From Aplidium turbinatum (Eukaryota > Chordata > Ascidiacea > Aplousobranchia > Polyclinidae), in contig OU964934.1 in the NCBI GenBank assembly GCA_918807975.1, forward strand, positions 8,494,001 to 8,558,000: DNA of 64,000 nucleotides, given 5' to 3'. The stretch's first letter is position 1, and each line of letters starts with the position of its first letter. The translations under genes and the position numbers were made by a program. Below are positions 12,571 to 23,290 of the stretch, in pieces. The notes under the pieces were generated by a model. It did no database searches. It had not been told where the DNA came from and saw only the letters and a program-made list of their open reading frames with translations.

Positions 12571-14475
12571 TTGTCTATAAAAATACTTTCCCGAAATATT
12601 TTTCGGAATTTTCTTTTTGAATCGTGTTCAGAATTAAATTTCCTTTCCAGGGGTGTTACTCTCGTGGTGCGGCATACGAAGGAAACGCGAGCAGAATGGT
12701 TTAAAAATGGGGTAAATATCTTACGTATTTAAAAATAAATAGAGATTTCAACGTTTATAGACGCCTTCAATTAAGCGTTTATAAAAATACTTTTCCGAAA
12801 TACTTTTCGGAATTTTATTTTTGAATCGTGTTCAGAATTAAATTTCCTTTCCAAGGGTGTCACTCTCGTGGTGCGGCAGACGAAGGAAACGCGAGCAGAA
12901 TGGTTTAAAAATGGGGTAAATATCTTACGTATTTAAAAATAAATAGAGATTTCAACGTTTATAGACGCCTTCAATCAAGCGTCTATAAAAATACTTTCCC
13001 GAAATATTTTTCGGAATTTTATTTTTGAATCGTGTTCAGAATTAAATTTCCTTTCCAGGGGTGTCACTCTCGTAGTGCGGCAGACGAAGGAAACGCGAGC
13101 GGAATGGTTTAAAAATGGGGTAAATATCTTACGTATTTAAAAATAAATAGAGATTTCAATGTTTATAGACGCCTTCAATTGAGCGTCTATAAAAATACTT
13201 TCCCGAAATATTTTTCGGAATTTTATTTTTGAATCGTGTTCAGAATTAAATTTTCTTTCCAGGGGTGTCACTCTCGTGGTGCGGCAGACGAAGGAAACGC
13301 GAGCGGAATGGTATAAAAATGGGGTAAATATCTTACATATTTAAAAATAAATAAAGATTTCAACGTTTATAGACGCCTTCAATTGAGCGTCTATAAAAAT
13401 ACTTTCCCGAAATATTTTTGGAATTTTATTTTTGAATCGTGTTCAGAATTAAATTTCCTTTCCAGGAGTGTCACTCTCGTGGTGCGGCAGATGAAGGAAA
13501 CGCGAGCAGAATGGTTTAAAAATGGGGTAAATATCTTACTTATTTAAAAATAAATAGAAATTTCAACGTTTATAGACGCCTTCAATCAAGCGTCTATAAA
13601 AACACTTTTCCGAAATATTTTTCGGAATTTTATTTTTGAATCGTGTTCAAAATTAAATTTACTTTCCAAGGATGTTAGTCTCGTGGTGTGGCAAACGAAG
13701 AAAACGCGAGCAGAATGGTATAAAAATGGGGTAAATATCTTACGTAGCCTATTTAAAAATAAATAGAGATTTTAACGTTTATAGACGCCTTCAATCAAGC
13801 GTCTATAGAAATACTTTTCCGAAATATTTTTCGGAATTTTCTTTTTGAATCGTGTTCAGAATTAAATTTCCTTTCCAGGAGTGTCACTCTCGTGGTGCGG
13901 CAGATGAAGGAAACGCGAGCAGAATGGTTTAAAAATGGGGTAAATATCTTACGTATTTAAAAATAAATAGAAATTTCAACGTTTATAGACGCCTTCAATC
14001 AAGCGTCTATAAAAATACTTTTCCGAAATATTTTTCGGAATTTTATTTTTGAATCGTGTTCAGAATTAAATTTCTTTTCCAGGAGTGTCAGTCTCGTGGT
14101 GCGGCAGACGAAGGAAACGCGAGCAGAATGGTAAATGGGGTAAATATCTTACGTATTTAAAAATAAATAGAGATTTCAACGTTTATAGACGCCTTCAATC
14201 AAGCGTCTATAAAAATACTTTCCCGAAATATTTTTCGGAATTTTATTTTTGAATCGTGTTCAGAATTAAATTTCCTTTCCAGGGGTGTCACTGTCATGGT
14301 GCGGCATACGAAGGAAACGCGAGCAGAGTGGTTTAAAAATGGGGTAAATATCTTACGTATTTAAAAATAAATAGAGATTTCAACGTTTATAGACGCCTTC
14401 AATCAAGCGTCTATAAAAATACTTTCCCGAAATATTTTTCGGAATTTTATTTTTGAATTGTGTTCAAAATTAAAT
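12571..14475. repeat. Tandem array of about nine 204-bp units
   Basis: The marker GACGCCTTCAA recurs at 12760, 12964, 13168, 13372, 13575, 13784, 13988, 14188 and 14392. Spacing is 204 bp in most intervals and 200-209 in the rest. Each unit begins GCGTCTATAAA and ends TTTATAGACGC, so at every unit junction the two form an 11-bp inverted repeat around a 10-nt spacer. Inside each unit is a second small inverted repeat (CCGAAATATTTTTCGG). A pyrimidine tract follows, ending TTTCCAG, and then a conserved segment that includes GTGGTGCGGCAGACGAAGG. The last unit is partial. The array looks like a satellite made from a TIR-bearing element. Confidence 0.85.
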
Positions 14476-14624
14476 TTACTAGCATTATACAGTACGTGCA
14501 TATGTAGGCTAATGATATCACTGTTTAAACCATAGAGAGCATAGAGAATCATTATATTGATTGATAGATTGCTCCACCAGTCACGCGCAACCACACCCAC
14601 ACGTGCTGCCCATCAATAGTCTGC

Positions 14625-14932
14625 AGCCGTGGCCGAGTGGTTAGCGCGTTGGGTTCGCAGTCGAGAGCCTGCATGTTCGACTCCAGCCACCCGCACTTGC
14701 TGTTGTTTCTCTAGGCAAGAAACTTAACGATAATTGCCTCTACCTAGTGATCGATTTCGAGTAATGGGTAGTACCAAATTTAAGTCATAAGTAAAGTAGA
14801 CAACCGGAAAACAGACATTGCCGTCGGCTGCAGCGTGGGTCAGGTGTATGTCGGAAGGCGTATACCGATGCATAGCGCTCAAGTCCGCTTTCCCGCAATG
14901 CAGGATAAAGATAAACAAACAAACAAATAGTG
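14625..14932 (+). mobile_element. tRNA-derived SINE family A, copy 1
   Basis: The head has an A box (TGGCCGAGTGGTTAGCGCG) and a B-box-like GTTCGACTCC. A conserved body follows (GATCGATTTCGAGTAATGGG, AGCGTGGGTCAGGTGTATG), and the element ends AAAGATAAACAAACAAACAA. Two further copies are at 59853-60156 and 60642-60953. The tRNA-like head does not fold as a complete tRNA gene. Confidence 0.85.
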
Positions 14933-15049
14933 GACTCAACAGAAAAGTTTGAAGATTGGATTTCATCATTGAGCTATCAAAGATAATCAAACTACTGTGT
15001 ATCAAATGAGTATTTTGGAACTCCCTCTCTGATTTGCCGTTTTCGCTGC

Positions 15050-15150
15050 CTTTTCAAATAAATTTGGCTTTCAAAAATGGGTGGGCCAGGCCCACCCAGA
15101 AAATAAAGTAGGTGGGCCCAGGCCCACGTGGTTCCTCCATCCCTGGGTAG
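15050..15150. repeat. Orphan transposon end with GGGCCC-rich inverted motif
   Basis: GGGTGGGCCAGGCCCACCC is a near-perfect inverted repeat, and a second GGTGGGCCCAGGCCCACG copy follows. The block finishes with CCATCCCTG, a hAT-like right end. No matching left end was found, so it may be a solo terminal fragment. Confidence 0.35.
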
Positions 15151-16551
15151 GCTACAATCAGCTACAGAAGACATTTAGAAAACGTTACATAGAGCATATT
15201 TAAAGAATATCGTTTGGAAAGACAGTTGAAAATTTACCAAAAAGCCGTTTTTCTTTTTGCAAAGCCGTTTTTGTAGGCTAAATGTAAAGCAAGTATACGG
15301 GTAGTTGAATTAACAAGTAGGCCTAACCTTGAGCATGCAGTGAGTATCCAGGCCTGATGCTAATAGCGCAATGCAGGTTATCATCACAAGAGTTATTAAA
15401 CTACTACTGGTGCCAATTGTCATTTTACGGTAAACAGAGATTACTTACGATGAACAGAAGCCCTTCTATTGTCAGACCATGGTCAGACGTATTAAAAGCC
15501 TTCTTATCCCCTTCTTTAGATATCCCTGGTCAAAACAAATCTATGCTTGAAGCAGTGTTGGGCGCGATAACTCATTTTTCAGTTAAGCGATAACGATAAT
15601 CGATAAACGAAAAATGCCTAAAGCGATAACGATAAACGATAAATCAAAAAAAAGTTAAGCGACAACGATAAACGATAAATTATCGCCGATAATGTCCGAT
15701 AACAATATTTTTTTTTTCTTGATTAGCGCTGCCCCATCCCATGCAGCACGAACTGTTTTCATCAACATGACGAAAAATCGAACATAATGTACTGCAAAGG
15801 GACAAAACTTTTTGTAAGTTATGCATGAATAGAATCGCAACAGCGGCAGTAGATATCGAATCTTCAACCTCTTGATCCAGAATCAAACCACTGAGGTAAC
15901 CGCCGTGCTTATAATTACACCTTCAGATACCAGTTGAATGCTTTTATCAATTGAGTTACACTGCCGCTTACGTGCAGTAGGCAAAATAATTAAATCAAAT
16001 GAAAATACCATAAAAAATTCCAAACTTTGTATTTTGCTTTTTACGGGCTGTTTACAGCAAAGTCAGCAATAATTGAAAAAATTCCAAAAAACGCAAAATG
16101 CTTGAAAATTTATCAGTAATCTTAAAGTGCCCCTGACAGGTTGGACCCAAGTATAGTAACTTTTCTACGCATTTTCTAGCGCAGAATTATGCTTAGCGAA
16201 GTTTTTAATCTTAACCTCGAAGCTCGACTGGTTAGGGCAAAATTTATCCAAAACGACAGTTCCGCAGCGCCACCACAGGCGAAACTCCATATTTCACTGC
16301 TCTGGGACGACTTTGGTGGTGTTACGTCATCGTGGGTGGGCGTCGTTAGCGACGAATAAAACAAATGCTTTTTAGATGTAATTGGTGGATCACAGTTTGG
16401 TCAGACTTGGTACAAGCGGTTGCTTTTTTCGAAAATTTATGTTTTTGCGGTTTAATAAAACTGTACTGAATACGTTCCTACAAAACCTAAAATATACTTG
16501 AAGTGAAAAATGAAGAAATCGTACCAATCATCATTCATATTTAATTCATCA

Positions 16552-17150
16552 TCATTCATCACTATTTATAAATAAATAAAAGTTCTCTCTCTCTCTCTCA
16601 TAATGTGCCTTCAGTTGGCCATTGAAATCCGGTGTAACGCCATCTGGATCTGGAAAATTGTTTCGGATTCGCCAAACAATGCATGACGGCAGCACAATCC
16701 GATTGTTGCTTCCGAGAGCACCACCTTGTAGTATCCACTCCAATACATGCCTGTCAGCGACTAATTGCCGATACTGCCTGCAAGGAAATAAAATCACTTC
16801 GTTTAGTGTGCATTCTTTAGCGTTGAGGGTATTTTTAGCCTAATGTAGCATCCTTACTCTTTTGATAGGTCTTCGTTTTCTCCTTTCGGTTTATTGCTTT
16901 TTCTCCAGTTCTTCCTGCTCCTCATAAAAAAAGTCCTCAGAACTGCAGGATGTAAGTGTGCCTCAAAATTGGTCAAATTGGTAACACAGCTAGATGCGTC
17001 TTTCTTCAAAAGTTCTTTCGTCTGTGGCACTTCATGGCAACATACACATTCATTGGGCTGGGACATAGACTCGTACTTGTGGCGAACGCACCACCTACAG
17101 TTCCCAGCACGCCACTCATAGCTGAGAAGATCCAAATCGGGTTGGTGGTG
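16552..17150 (-). CDS. P2X7 receptor C-terminal (ballast) domain-like protein, two exons, 5' end unclear
   Basis: Exon 1 (about 17150-16858) encodes SYEWRAGNCRWC, PNECVCCHEVP, then SSCVTNLTNFEAHLHPAVL. Exon 2 (16777-16552) encodes QYRQLVADRHVLEWILQGG, then NRIVLPSCIVWRIRNNFPDP, and stops. The join SKE|QYRQ uses GT (GTAAGG) and AG (CCTTGCAG). The motif order is diagnostic of the P2X7 cytosolic C-terminal domain: W-C and E-CC-E cysteines, a C-T segment with hydrophobic VL, Y-R--A-R, R-(V/I)LPSC-V--IR--FP. That domain binds zinc and guanine nucleotides in P2X7. Here two of the first cysteines (WC-C--C pattern) are Arg and Tyr, so zinc binding may be altered. There are no membrane segments, so this is the domain alone. 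No in-frame ATG precedes the motif; an upstream exon may be missing. It lies inside the TTAA element. Confidence 0.65.
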
Positions 17151-17277
17151 TTAACAAAATTATCTCCATTGAAGTAAAGAGAACATATACGACTAGTTTT
17201 GTATGGTCCATCCCACTTTCGAACACTTGAAGAAAACTTTGACTATTTTCTTCTCAGCACCTTGTTTTGTTTGAAAG

Positions 17278-20200
17278 TGCAGGGGTTTGAGGTTTTCAAT
17301 GCAGGGGTTCGAAGTTTTATTTGTATTATAAAGTTTATTCCCCTGATGACAGCAGAACCGCTGCTGGCGTAACAAAGCTTCGATGACAACAGACGTAACG
17401 CAAATGAGTCTCAAGTTCTTTTATTCGTGAGTTCGAATTGAATTTAGATTTGGAATTTGAATTTTTATGAGTAAATCTTATATTATATTATTTATATGTC
17501 AAAATTGTTTTGTGCAGAGGTATATAAAGCACTTTCAGAAAAAGGAAAAAAAGCAAACAGTTTCGTAATTTAAAATTGGCAAATTCCAAAGATGTTTATG
17601 AACTGGGTTGAACTCCTGCTAGTGAGATTCCGTCACGGGGTGAACTGCGGGTATACTGAATAAGCAATAAATGGCCATTTTAACAGACTCACTTGAGAAA
17701 GCTGCCGGTGAAAGGTTATTTGAGTAAAAAATGATCCATCAATATTATCTCGGTGCACAACAAGTGAGTTTTCTTAAGAAACGCAACTAGCCTAGATTTA
17801 TTCTCACTTTTGGGTTCAGTGAGTTTTTAAGAAACGTAAATGTTATGTAAGAATTACATCTGTACAGAGCTAAAAACAATGGAAATTCATTCTGGTCCCT
17901 ACAATCACTCCCTGCAAATTTTAAGACCGTGGGATCGAAGATCACACGTCTTAAAATTAACAAAAAGGTGAAAGTAAAACTAAAAAATAAACACGATAAT
18001 TGATGCAATAATGTGGTTCTGCAGGTCATCAAAATCGGATTAAAAAATCCTTTTAAAAAGCATGAAGAAATGGCGTTAAATGATAAGCAAACAAAGGCAC
18101 AAAAATATAGAAGCGTGTTAAAAATAATCGCAAGTTTCATCGGATGAAAGTCTGGCGCAAGCAAGCCTTGACTTGCTATGTTTTTTTATGTATATATTTT
18201 TTTTGTTTTAAAGAGAAATCATGCGAGCATGGCGTGTGTTCGTCTTTAAGTCTCTGGCTTGATTCGGATAATGTCTTTATACTTCAGAGTTCGATATGAT
18301 TAGGCTTCTCGTTTCTCACTTCATCAGAGTGTTTTGTTGCATTTCGAGCTTTCCGAATCGAACCAGGCTTTGTGCGTCACTGCCAGTAAATATGCTCTGT
18401 TGATTTCTCCTGAAAGTAGTAAAAATACAAGGTGCAGAAATAATGTGTTGTAGCTAAAACAGTATATAAAAAACGACATCAAAACAATGCAAAGCGAATT
18501 AATTCACGCAAGAGCAATTAACATTAAAAGGTGCGCTCACTACAGGACTTCTTATCCCGAAAAAAACAAACAGTCGAATTATTGGTGGCGAATTAGAGAT
18601 AATTTAGAAATACCGTCTGGGATGTAGAAAAAGGTAAAGAAACATAGAAAAGGTCGCAAGATAACGTTGAAAGAATGTAGACGTAGAGTATTGAAACGAA
18701 GAGAGAAAAAACACACACGCATTTGGCTAACGCGATCGATTGACAAGAATCAAAATATCTGACCACAACTGAAGGATGGCAACTGTGCAGAAGTTGAACT
18801 TCGTTTATGAAGTTGCAAAAAGCTTCGGCAAAAAAATACAGCCAGCGATTTAGCTTGAGCTGCAAAAAAACCTGCTATAGTTGCAGTGTATCGCGATGCG
18901 ATTGAGGGCCTAAGCAATGTTGTTTTAAAAATGAGAATAGACTGTGCTATTTCTCAGGCAATGTCAAAACATGCCCTACAACATATCAGGTTGACCTCGA
19001 TAAAAAGTAAAAAAATGCTATGTGGGGACCGTATTTAGGTACCATTAGCCACATGCTTTGAAAGGGTACGTGGGGGCCAAGTTTGGGCTCCATTAGCCAC
19101 GTTGCTCAGACAAGATTGCGTGGGGGCCTGATTGCTCCATTAGCCACGCTGCTCAGACAATAAACAAAAAATGTTCAAGCATAGTAGCTTGTAAAAATCA
19201 GTGCTTATCAAAAAAGGCGTTATTACGTCAGAAATTTTGTCTCACGTCAACAAAATGCGCCAGCGCAAATTTGTATATATTTAGAAAAAATAGAGATTTG
19301 TTTATACTGTAGTAAGAACTATGCCGAAATTTTGTAGAACAGGGAATAAAGATAAATGAGAGAAAATGCGAGAGAGTTTAACGCGTACCAATTCATAATA
19401 CTTTTCAAAAAGCTGTCAACCAAAATACTACGTGTTCAATTCCAACAAGCCATTTTGCGAGTGCATTGTGATTCGAAAGCTAAAGTCGTCAACAAAAGTT
19501 AGGCGTTCCGTTTGAATTACAAGCATTTGTCTCTATCGACGATCGACGGGGAATGACGTTGTTTTTGCGAAATAGGCAAAGGCGCTTTTTGCTTTAACAT
19601 TAAAATACAACATGAAAGACAGTGTGCGAGACAAGCATACAAGTTAATTATCAACATACTTTCTACAACGTCTAATAGTGTTGTAAATGAGAAAATATTT
19701 ACCAATATGAGATAAAACATTATCGCTTCCATTTGAAAATTGGGCTATGGATGGAAGGCAATTGTTAAATTAAAAACAAAATTGAAATAAGCACTTGCCG
19801 TAGGTTGAATTTCGTCGATGGAATGTTTCGTATAGCGGAAAGTCTTTGCTTTTCGATCTTCGGCTTGAAGTTGACTTTAAACTAATATTCCCTTTTGGTT
19901 GAAATTTTCTTGTTCTAGTAAACTAATAATCCCTTTTGGTTGAATTTTCTTGTTCTTCTTACTTCTTTCTTGCCAAGACAACACTCGGGGCACCAATGCA
20001 GGGGTTTGAGGTTTTCAATGCAGGGGTTCGAAGTTTTATTTGTATTATAAAGTTTATTCCCCTGATGACAGCAGAACCGCTGCTGGCGTAACAAAGCTTC
20101 GATGACAACAGACGTAACGCAAATGAGTCTCAAGTTCTTTTATTCGTGAGTTCGAATTGAATTTAGATTTGGAATTTGAATTTTTATGAGTAAATCTTAT

Positions 20201-20622
20201 ATTATATTATTTATATGTCAAAATTGTTTTGTGCAGAGGTATATAAAGCACTTTCAGAAAAAGGAAAAAAAGCAAACAGTTTCGTAATTTAAAATTGGCA
20301 AATTCCAAAGATGTTTATGAACTGGGTTGAACTCCTGCTAGTGAGATTCCGTCACGGGGTGAACTGCGGGTATACTGAATAAGCAATAAATGGCCATTTT
20401 AACAGACTCACTTGAGAAAGCTGCCGGTGAAAGGTTATTTGAGTAAAAAATGATCCATCAATATTATCTCGGTGCACAACAAGTGAGTTTTCTTAAGAAA
20501 CGCAACTAGCCTAGATTTATTCTCACTTTTGGGTTCAGTGAGTTTTTAAGAAACGTAAATGTTATGTAAGAATTACATCTGTACAGAGCTAAAAACAATG
20601 GAAATTCATTCTGGTCCCTACA
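17278..20622. mobile_element. LTR retroelement fossil with paired 626-bp LTRs, non-autonomous
   Basis: Direct repeats at 17278-17903 and 19997-20622 are both 626 bp and appear the same base for base where compared. They start TG and end CA and are flanked by AAAG on each side (17274-17277, 20623-20626). The bases before the right LTR (CTCGGGGCACCAA) resemble the internal edge of many LTR elements. The internal region, about 2.1 kb, shows no recognisable gag, protease, reverse transcriptase or integrase. The element therefore looks like a large non-autonomous derivative. Equal LTRs suggest a recent insertion. The superfamily is unresolved. Confidence 0.85.
19018..19162. repeat. Three tandem units in the LTR-element interior
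   Basis: GTGGGGNCC..CCATTAGCCAC recurs three times with about 60-bp spacing; the later two units also share GCTCAGACAA. The array is non-coding. Confidence 0.65.
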
Positions 20623-21524
20623 AAAGCATGAAAAGATAGCACACGTCTTTGTCACTGACTCTGTCACATAAACAGCAATTTCCAGGCATTACCTCAACCA
20701 TAAATTAAGGGTACTGTCTGTGAGATACTGCTGTTACACTGCAAATGGCTATAGCCAGATTAGGACAAATAAAAAATTATCCAAATTGTAGCCCTCCAAG
20801 AGTTTAGAAAAACTGCAATTTCAATTGAATTGAGATGCTGTTTGATAAAAATAAACTCAATCTATTTGATCTAAACCTGATAGTAATAATAAGTTGACTT
20901 TTTCATTTCGGTAATTCTCATTTTGGACATGCTTTAGACCAATAGAGCCCCACACATTGACGTTTTGGAGCAGTCGTACCATACCTTACCAACTCACCAC
21001 AGAGAAAGAATGTATCCTTCCCACCCATGGTGACGTCACAGCGAAGTTGCCGTTTTTATTTTCGCAATTGAATGAGTGCCAGATTTGCCAAAAGTGAACT
21101 AAAGTTTGCAAGCGTGTAACTTGGTAGCATGTTGATATTTTTTACGATTTGTTGGTCAGGGAAGTTTGTTAGTGTCATCTCTTTAGTATCTTAGGTAAAT
21201 TTAGCAAATTTATTTTTCTGTCAGAGGCACTTTAAGCGTTATTGGTAGTAAAAATGTGCATATTGTGAAATCCATCAAGCTTGTCAAATTAGTCGTGTTT
21301 GTTCAAGAACAATAACATAATTATCGTAATTTACTGATAATTTCAGATAAATTTTTCTGTTTTCTTTGTGAACACCATCATTAAAGCAATGGCAGAACGC
21401 TGAGTTGTTGAGATAAGAATTACAATATAGGCACTGTATACTGTTAGGCACTAATTATTATTATATTTTTATTAGTGGGAATAAAAATATTTGATTAAGC
21501 GTTGGCTATGTCGCATAGGTAAAT

Positions 21525-21696
21525 CGTCGTCGTATCCAGGCTTACGCCCGGTGGTTGAAGATTTAGATTAAGTGGACGGGAAGGCAAGGAAGCCAATCTT
21601 CATGTCCACCTTCAGGCATGCCTTTAGGTGTCCTGCGAAAGACAGTGTCCTGCCCTTTCGATTGCCGTTCCAGCGCTCTCACCACTCGGCTATGCA
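21525..21696 (-). mobile_element. Short tRNA-like SINE with 12-bp target duplication
   Basis: Read on the minus strand, the element starts TGCATAGCCGAGTGGTGAGAG (A-box-like) and ends GGATACGACGACG. It is flanked by a perfect 12-bp repeat GCATAGGTAAAT at 21513-21524 and 21697-21708, which shows retroposition. The B box is poor (GGCAATCGAAAGG). At 172 bp it is a different family from SINE A and SINE B. It is inserted in the outer hAT shell. Confidence 0.8.
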
Positions 21697-21751
21697 GCAT
21701 AGGTAAATGAGAAAGGGTACTGGTATACTGTACTTAGCATAATTTTACCAC

Positions 21752-21856
21752 GCAACTCGATGCTCCTATTGTCATGCAAAAACTACTACAAGATGCAAAA
21801 AGTGTGATGTCGGTCTGCATGTCAAATGCTTCATGCAATATCATATTCTGCAATGA
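21752..21856 (+). pseudogene. piggyBac-type transposase C-terminal zinc-finger relic
   Basis: The + strand frame reads ATRCSYCHAKTTTRCKKC, then DVGLHVKCFMQYH, then a stop. C-x2-C-x6-C-x2-C-x5-H-x3-C-x4-H matches the cysteine-rich domain that closes piggyBac-family transposases (C..C...C..C....C...CF..YH). The upstream DDE catalytic core was not found on this strand. It is therefore an isolated fragment inside the outer hAT shell, outside the TTAA element. It may instead be a related RING/PHD-like finger. Confidence 0.5.
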
Positions 21857-23164
21857 CTTGTTTCAGTGATGGTGGCGCGAAAGACCATGTTTCTGATGTA
21901 AAAGCGGCCTCGTATTGCGACACTTTCATAAACCACTTGCCAATTTCTTTCGCTTCGCTTCAAAGGAATCTGTACCGCCTGTGCGCTTACATTTTAATTG
22001 TAAAATTCACTCGCGATTGCAGCAAAACCACAAGAGACTTTTTGCATGCATTTCATTGCATTGCAATTGGCAACTCTAAAAATTATTGTGTTGTCAGGGC
22101 CGTCGCTGCAGGGGGCGTGCCCCTCCCATGACAACGACCTGTGCAAACACACTTCAGGCACTGAAGAAGAACTGGTTTTAATTTTAGTTTCATGAACTAG
22201 GTGGCTAGTAAAAATATTAGGCTACTTTTCATGTTTTTTCCACTTGTGTGTTGATCCGAAATAAAATTGATCGGCGATTAATTATCGGCGATAATCAAAT
22301 ATTGCCTTTGGCGATAACGATAAACGATAACTGAAAAAATAATTAAGCGATAACGATAAGCGATAAAAATTTATCGCCGATAATTGTCGCCGATAAATTA
22401 TCGCCGATAATGCCCATCACTGGCTTGAAGATAGTTTGAGTTGGCTCATTTTACACCGTTTTTATAATCCTTACCTGGTTTGACACCCCGTTTCAGCTGA
22501 TTGTTGAAAACACCGCTCACCTCTACCTAGGGTGTAATAAATTGGGTGAGCCTGGGCATAGCCTAATTGCTGCAGGAAAGGCGGAAGAGAGAAAGGAACT
22601 GGCCACCTTACTCTTCTCAATGCCGAAGGCTTAGTACAATGAGAACATTATTTTCTCATACCCGACACTTGAATCAAGTATGGGACCACCTATACCTTTT
22701 ACCACTATTTCCGCAAACTAGGCCACTCCCAGAAATTCAGAAAATTTTGTAACACCGCTTTATCTGAATTCTTTGCTCTTGGCAGAAAATTAAATTTTTA
22801 TCTGGCAACTGTGCCTTCAGATAGACTCAAACCAGCAGAAACAAGTTCACATAAAATTTGGGAGGAGAAAACAGTTCGGTTTGTCAATTGGCTTGCATAA
22901 CGGTAAGAAAATATATGCGATTATTTATGTTTCGTTGTCAATCATGTACGCATTTAAATCGTTTGGGGTTGTTGAATACGCTTGTTAAACAGGAAAAGTT
23001 AAGTTTGTTCAAGCCATATGAGGCTGTAGTAGTATCATTTTCGCTGGATTGAAGACCAATAAACATATCCTTGGAGCGAAATCGATGTTGCAAAATCCAA
23101 AAACGGACGAATGAGATGATGTTTAAATATGCATAAGTCTTCATAATTGATAACAATACTTTAA

Positions 23165-23290
23165 CCACAGTTCAGTTTGTTTTTATTTCTGACCATCACA
23201 ACGAAAAAACAATACCGTATGGCGTACCGGTGTATGCCAAACATAGCAGTGGTCTAGAAAAAGGTAGAAGGGAAAAAAACGCGGACATTA
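23165..23290 (+). repeat. Dispersed repeat family X, copy 2
   Basis: It shares CAGTTTGTTTTTATTTCTGA and CATCACAACGA with the copy at 11225. It also shares GGTCTAGAAAAAGGTAGAAG and the following GACA/AACGCG region with the copy at 26871. Boundaries are uncertain. Confidence 0.6.

Larger units (their letters stand above)
16126..21231. mobile_element. TTAA-flanked DNA transposon (Kolobok/piggyBac-like) carrying a P2X7-C-like gene
   Basis: The termini are AGTGCCCCTGACAG and CTGTCAGAGGCACT (one mismatch), flanked by TTAA at 16122-16125 and 21232-21235. About 200 bp inside each end, a further inverted similarity appears: GTTACGTCATCGTGGGTGGG on the left and GTGACGTCACCATGGGTGGG on the right complement, so the arms are long but degenerate. 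A TTAA target suggests Kolobok or piggyBac; the AG.. terminus fits Kolobok better (inference). After removing the LTR retroelement inside (17278-20622) about 1.76 kb remains. The only recognisable coding content is the minus-strand gene at 16552-17150. No transposase was seen. Confidence 0.75.
15553..22422. mobile_element. hAT element, outer shell of a nested insertion stack
   Basis: The ends are CAGTGTTGGGC and GCCCATCACTG. The perfect 8-bp duplication GCTTGAAG lies at 15545-15552 and 22423-22430. Both ends carry clusters of CGATAA/TTATCG motifs over about 150 bp (subterminal repeats of the sort hAT transposases bind). With the inner TTAA element and its duplicated target removed, the shell is about 1.76 kb and contains a SINE (21525-21696). 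No hAT transposase was recognised, so it is non-autonomous. Confidence 0.85.

Noticed and set aside
12571-14475. CRISPR array
   Set aside because: Units are 204 bp and similar throughout, with no unique spacers, and the DNA is eukaryotic.
14634-14690. tRNA gene
   Set aside because: The A and B boxes are present, but the sequence is repeated at 59853 and 60642 with the same long non-tRNA body and AAACAAAC tail, so it is a SINE head.
17787-18164. 125-aa minus-strand frame as a host gene
   Set aside because: It spans the LTR edge and interior of the LTR fossil and shows no domain.
21826-22131. 101-aa plus-strand reading frame
   Set aside because: It lies within the hAT shell and has no family features; the zinc-finger frame overlapping its start is the better explanation.
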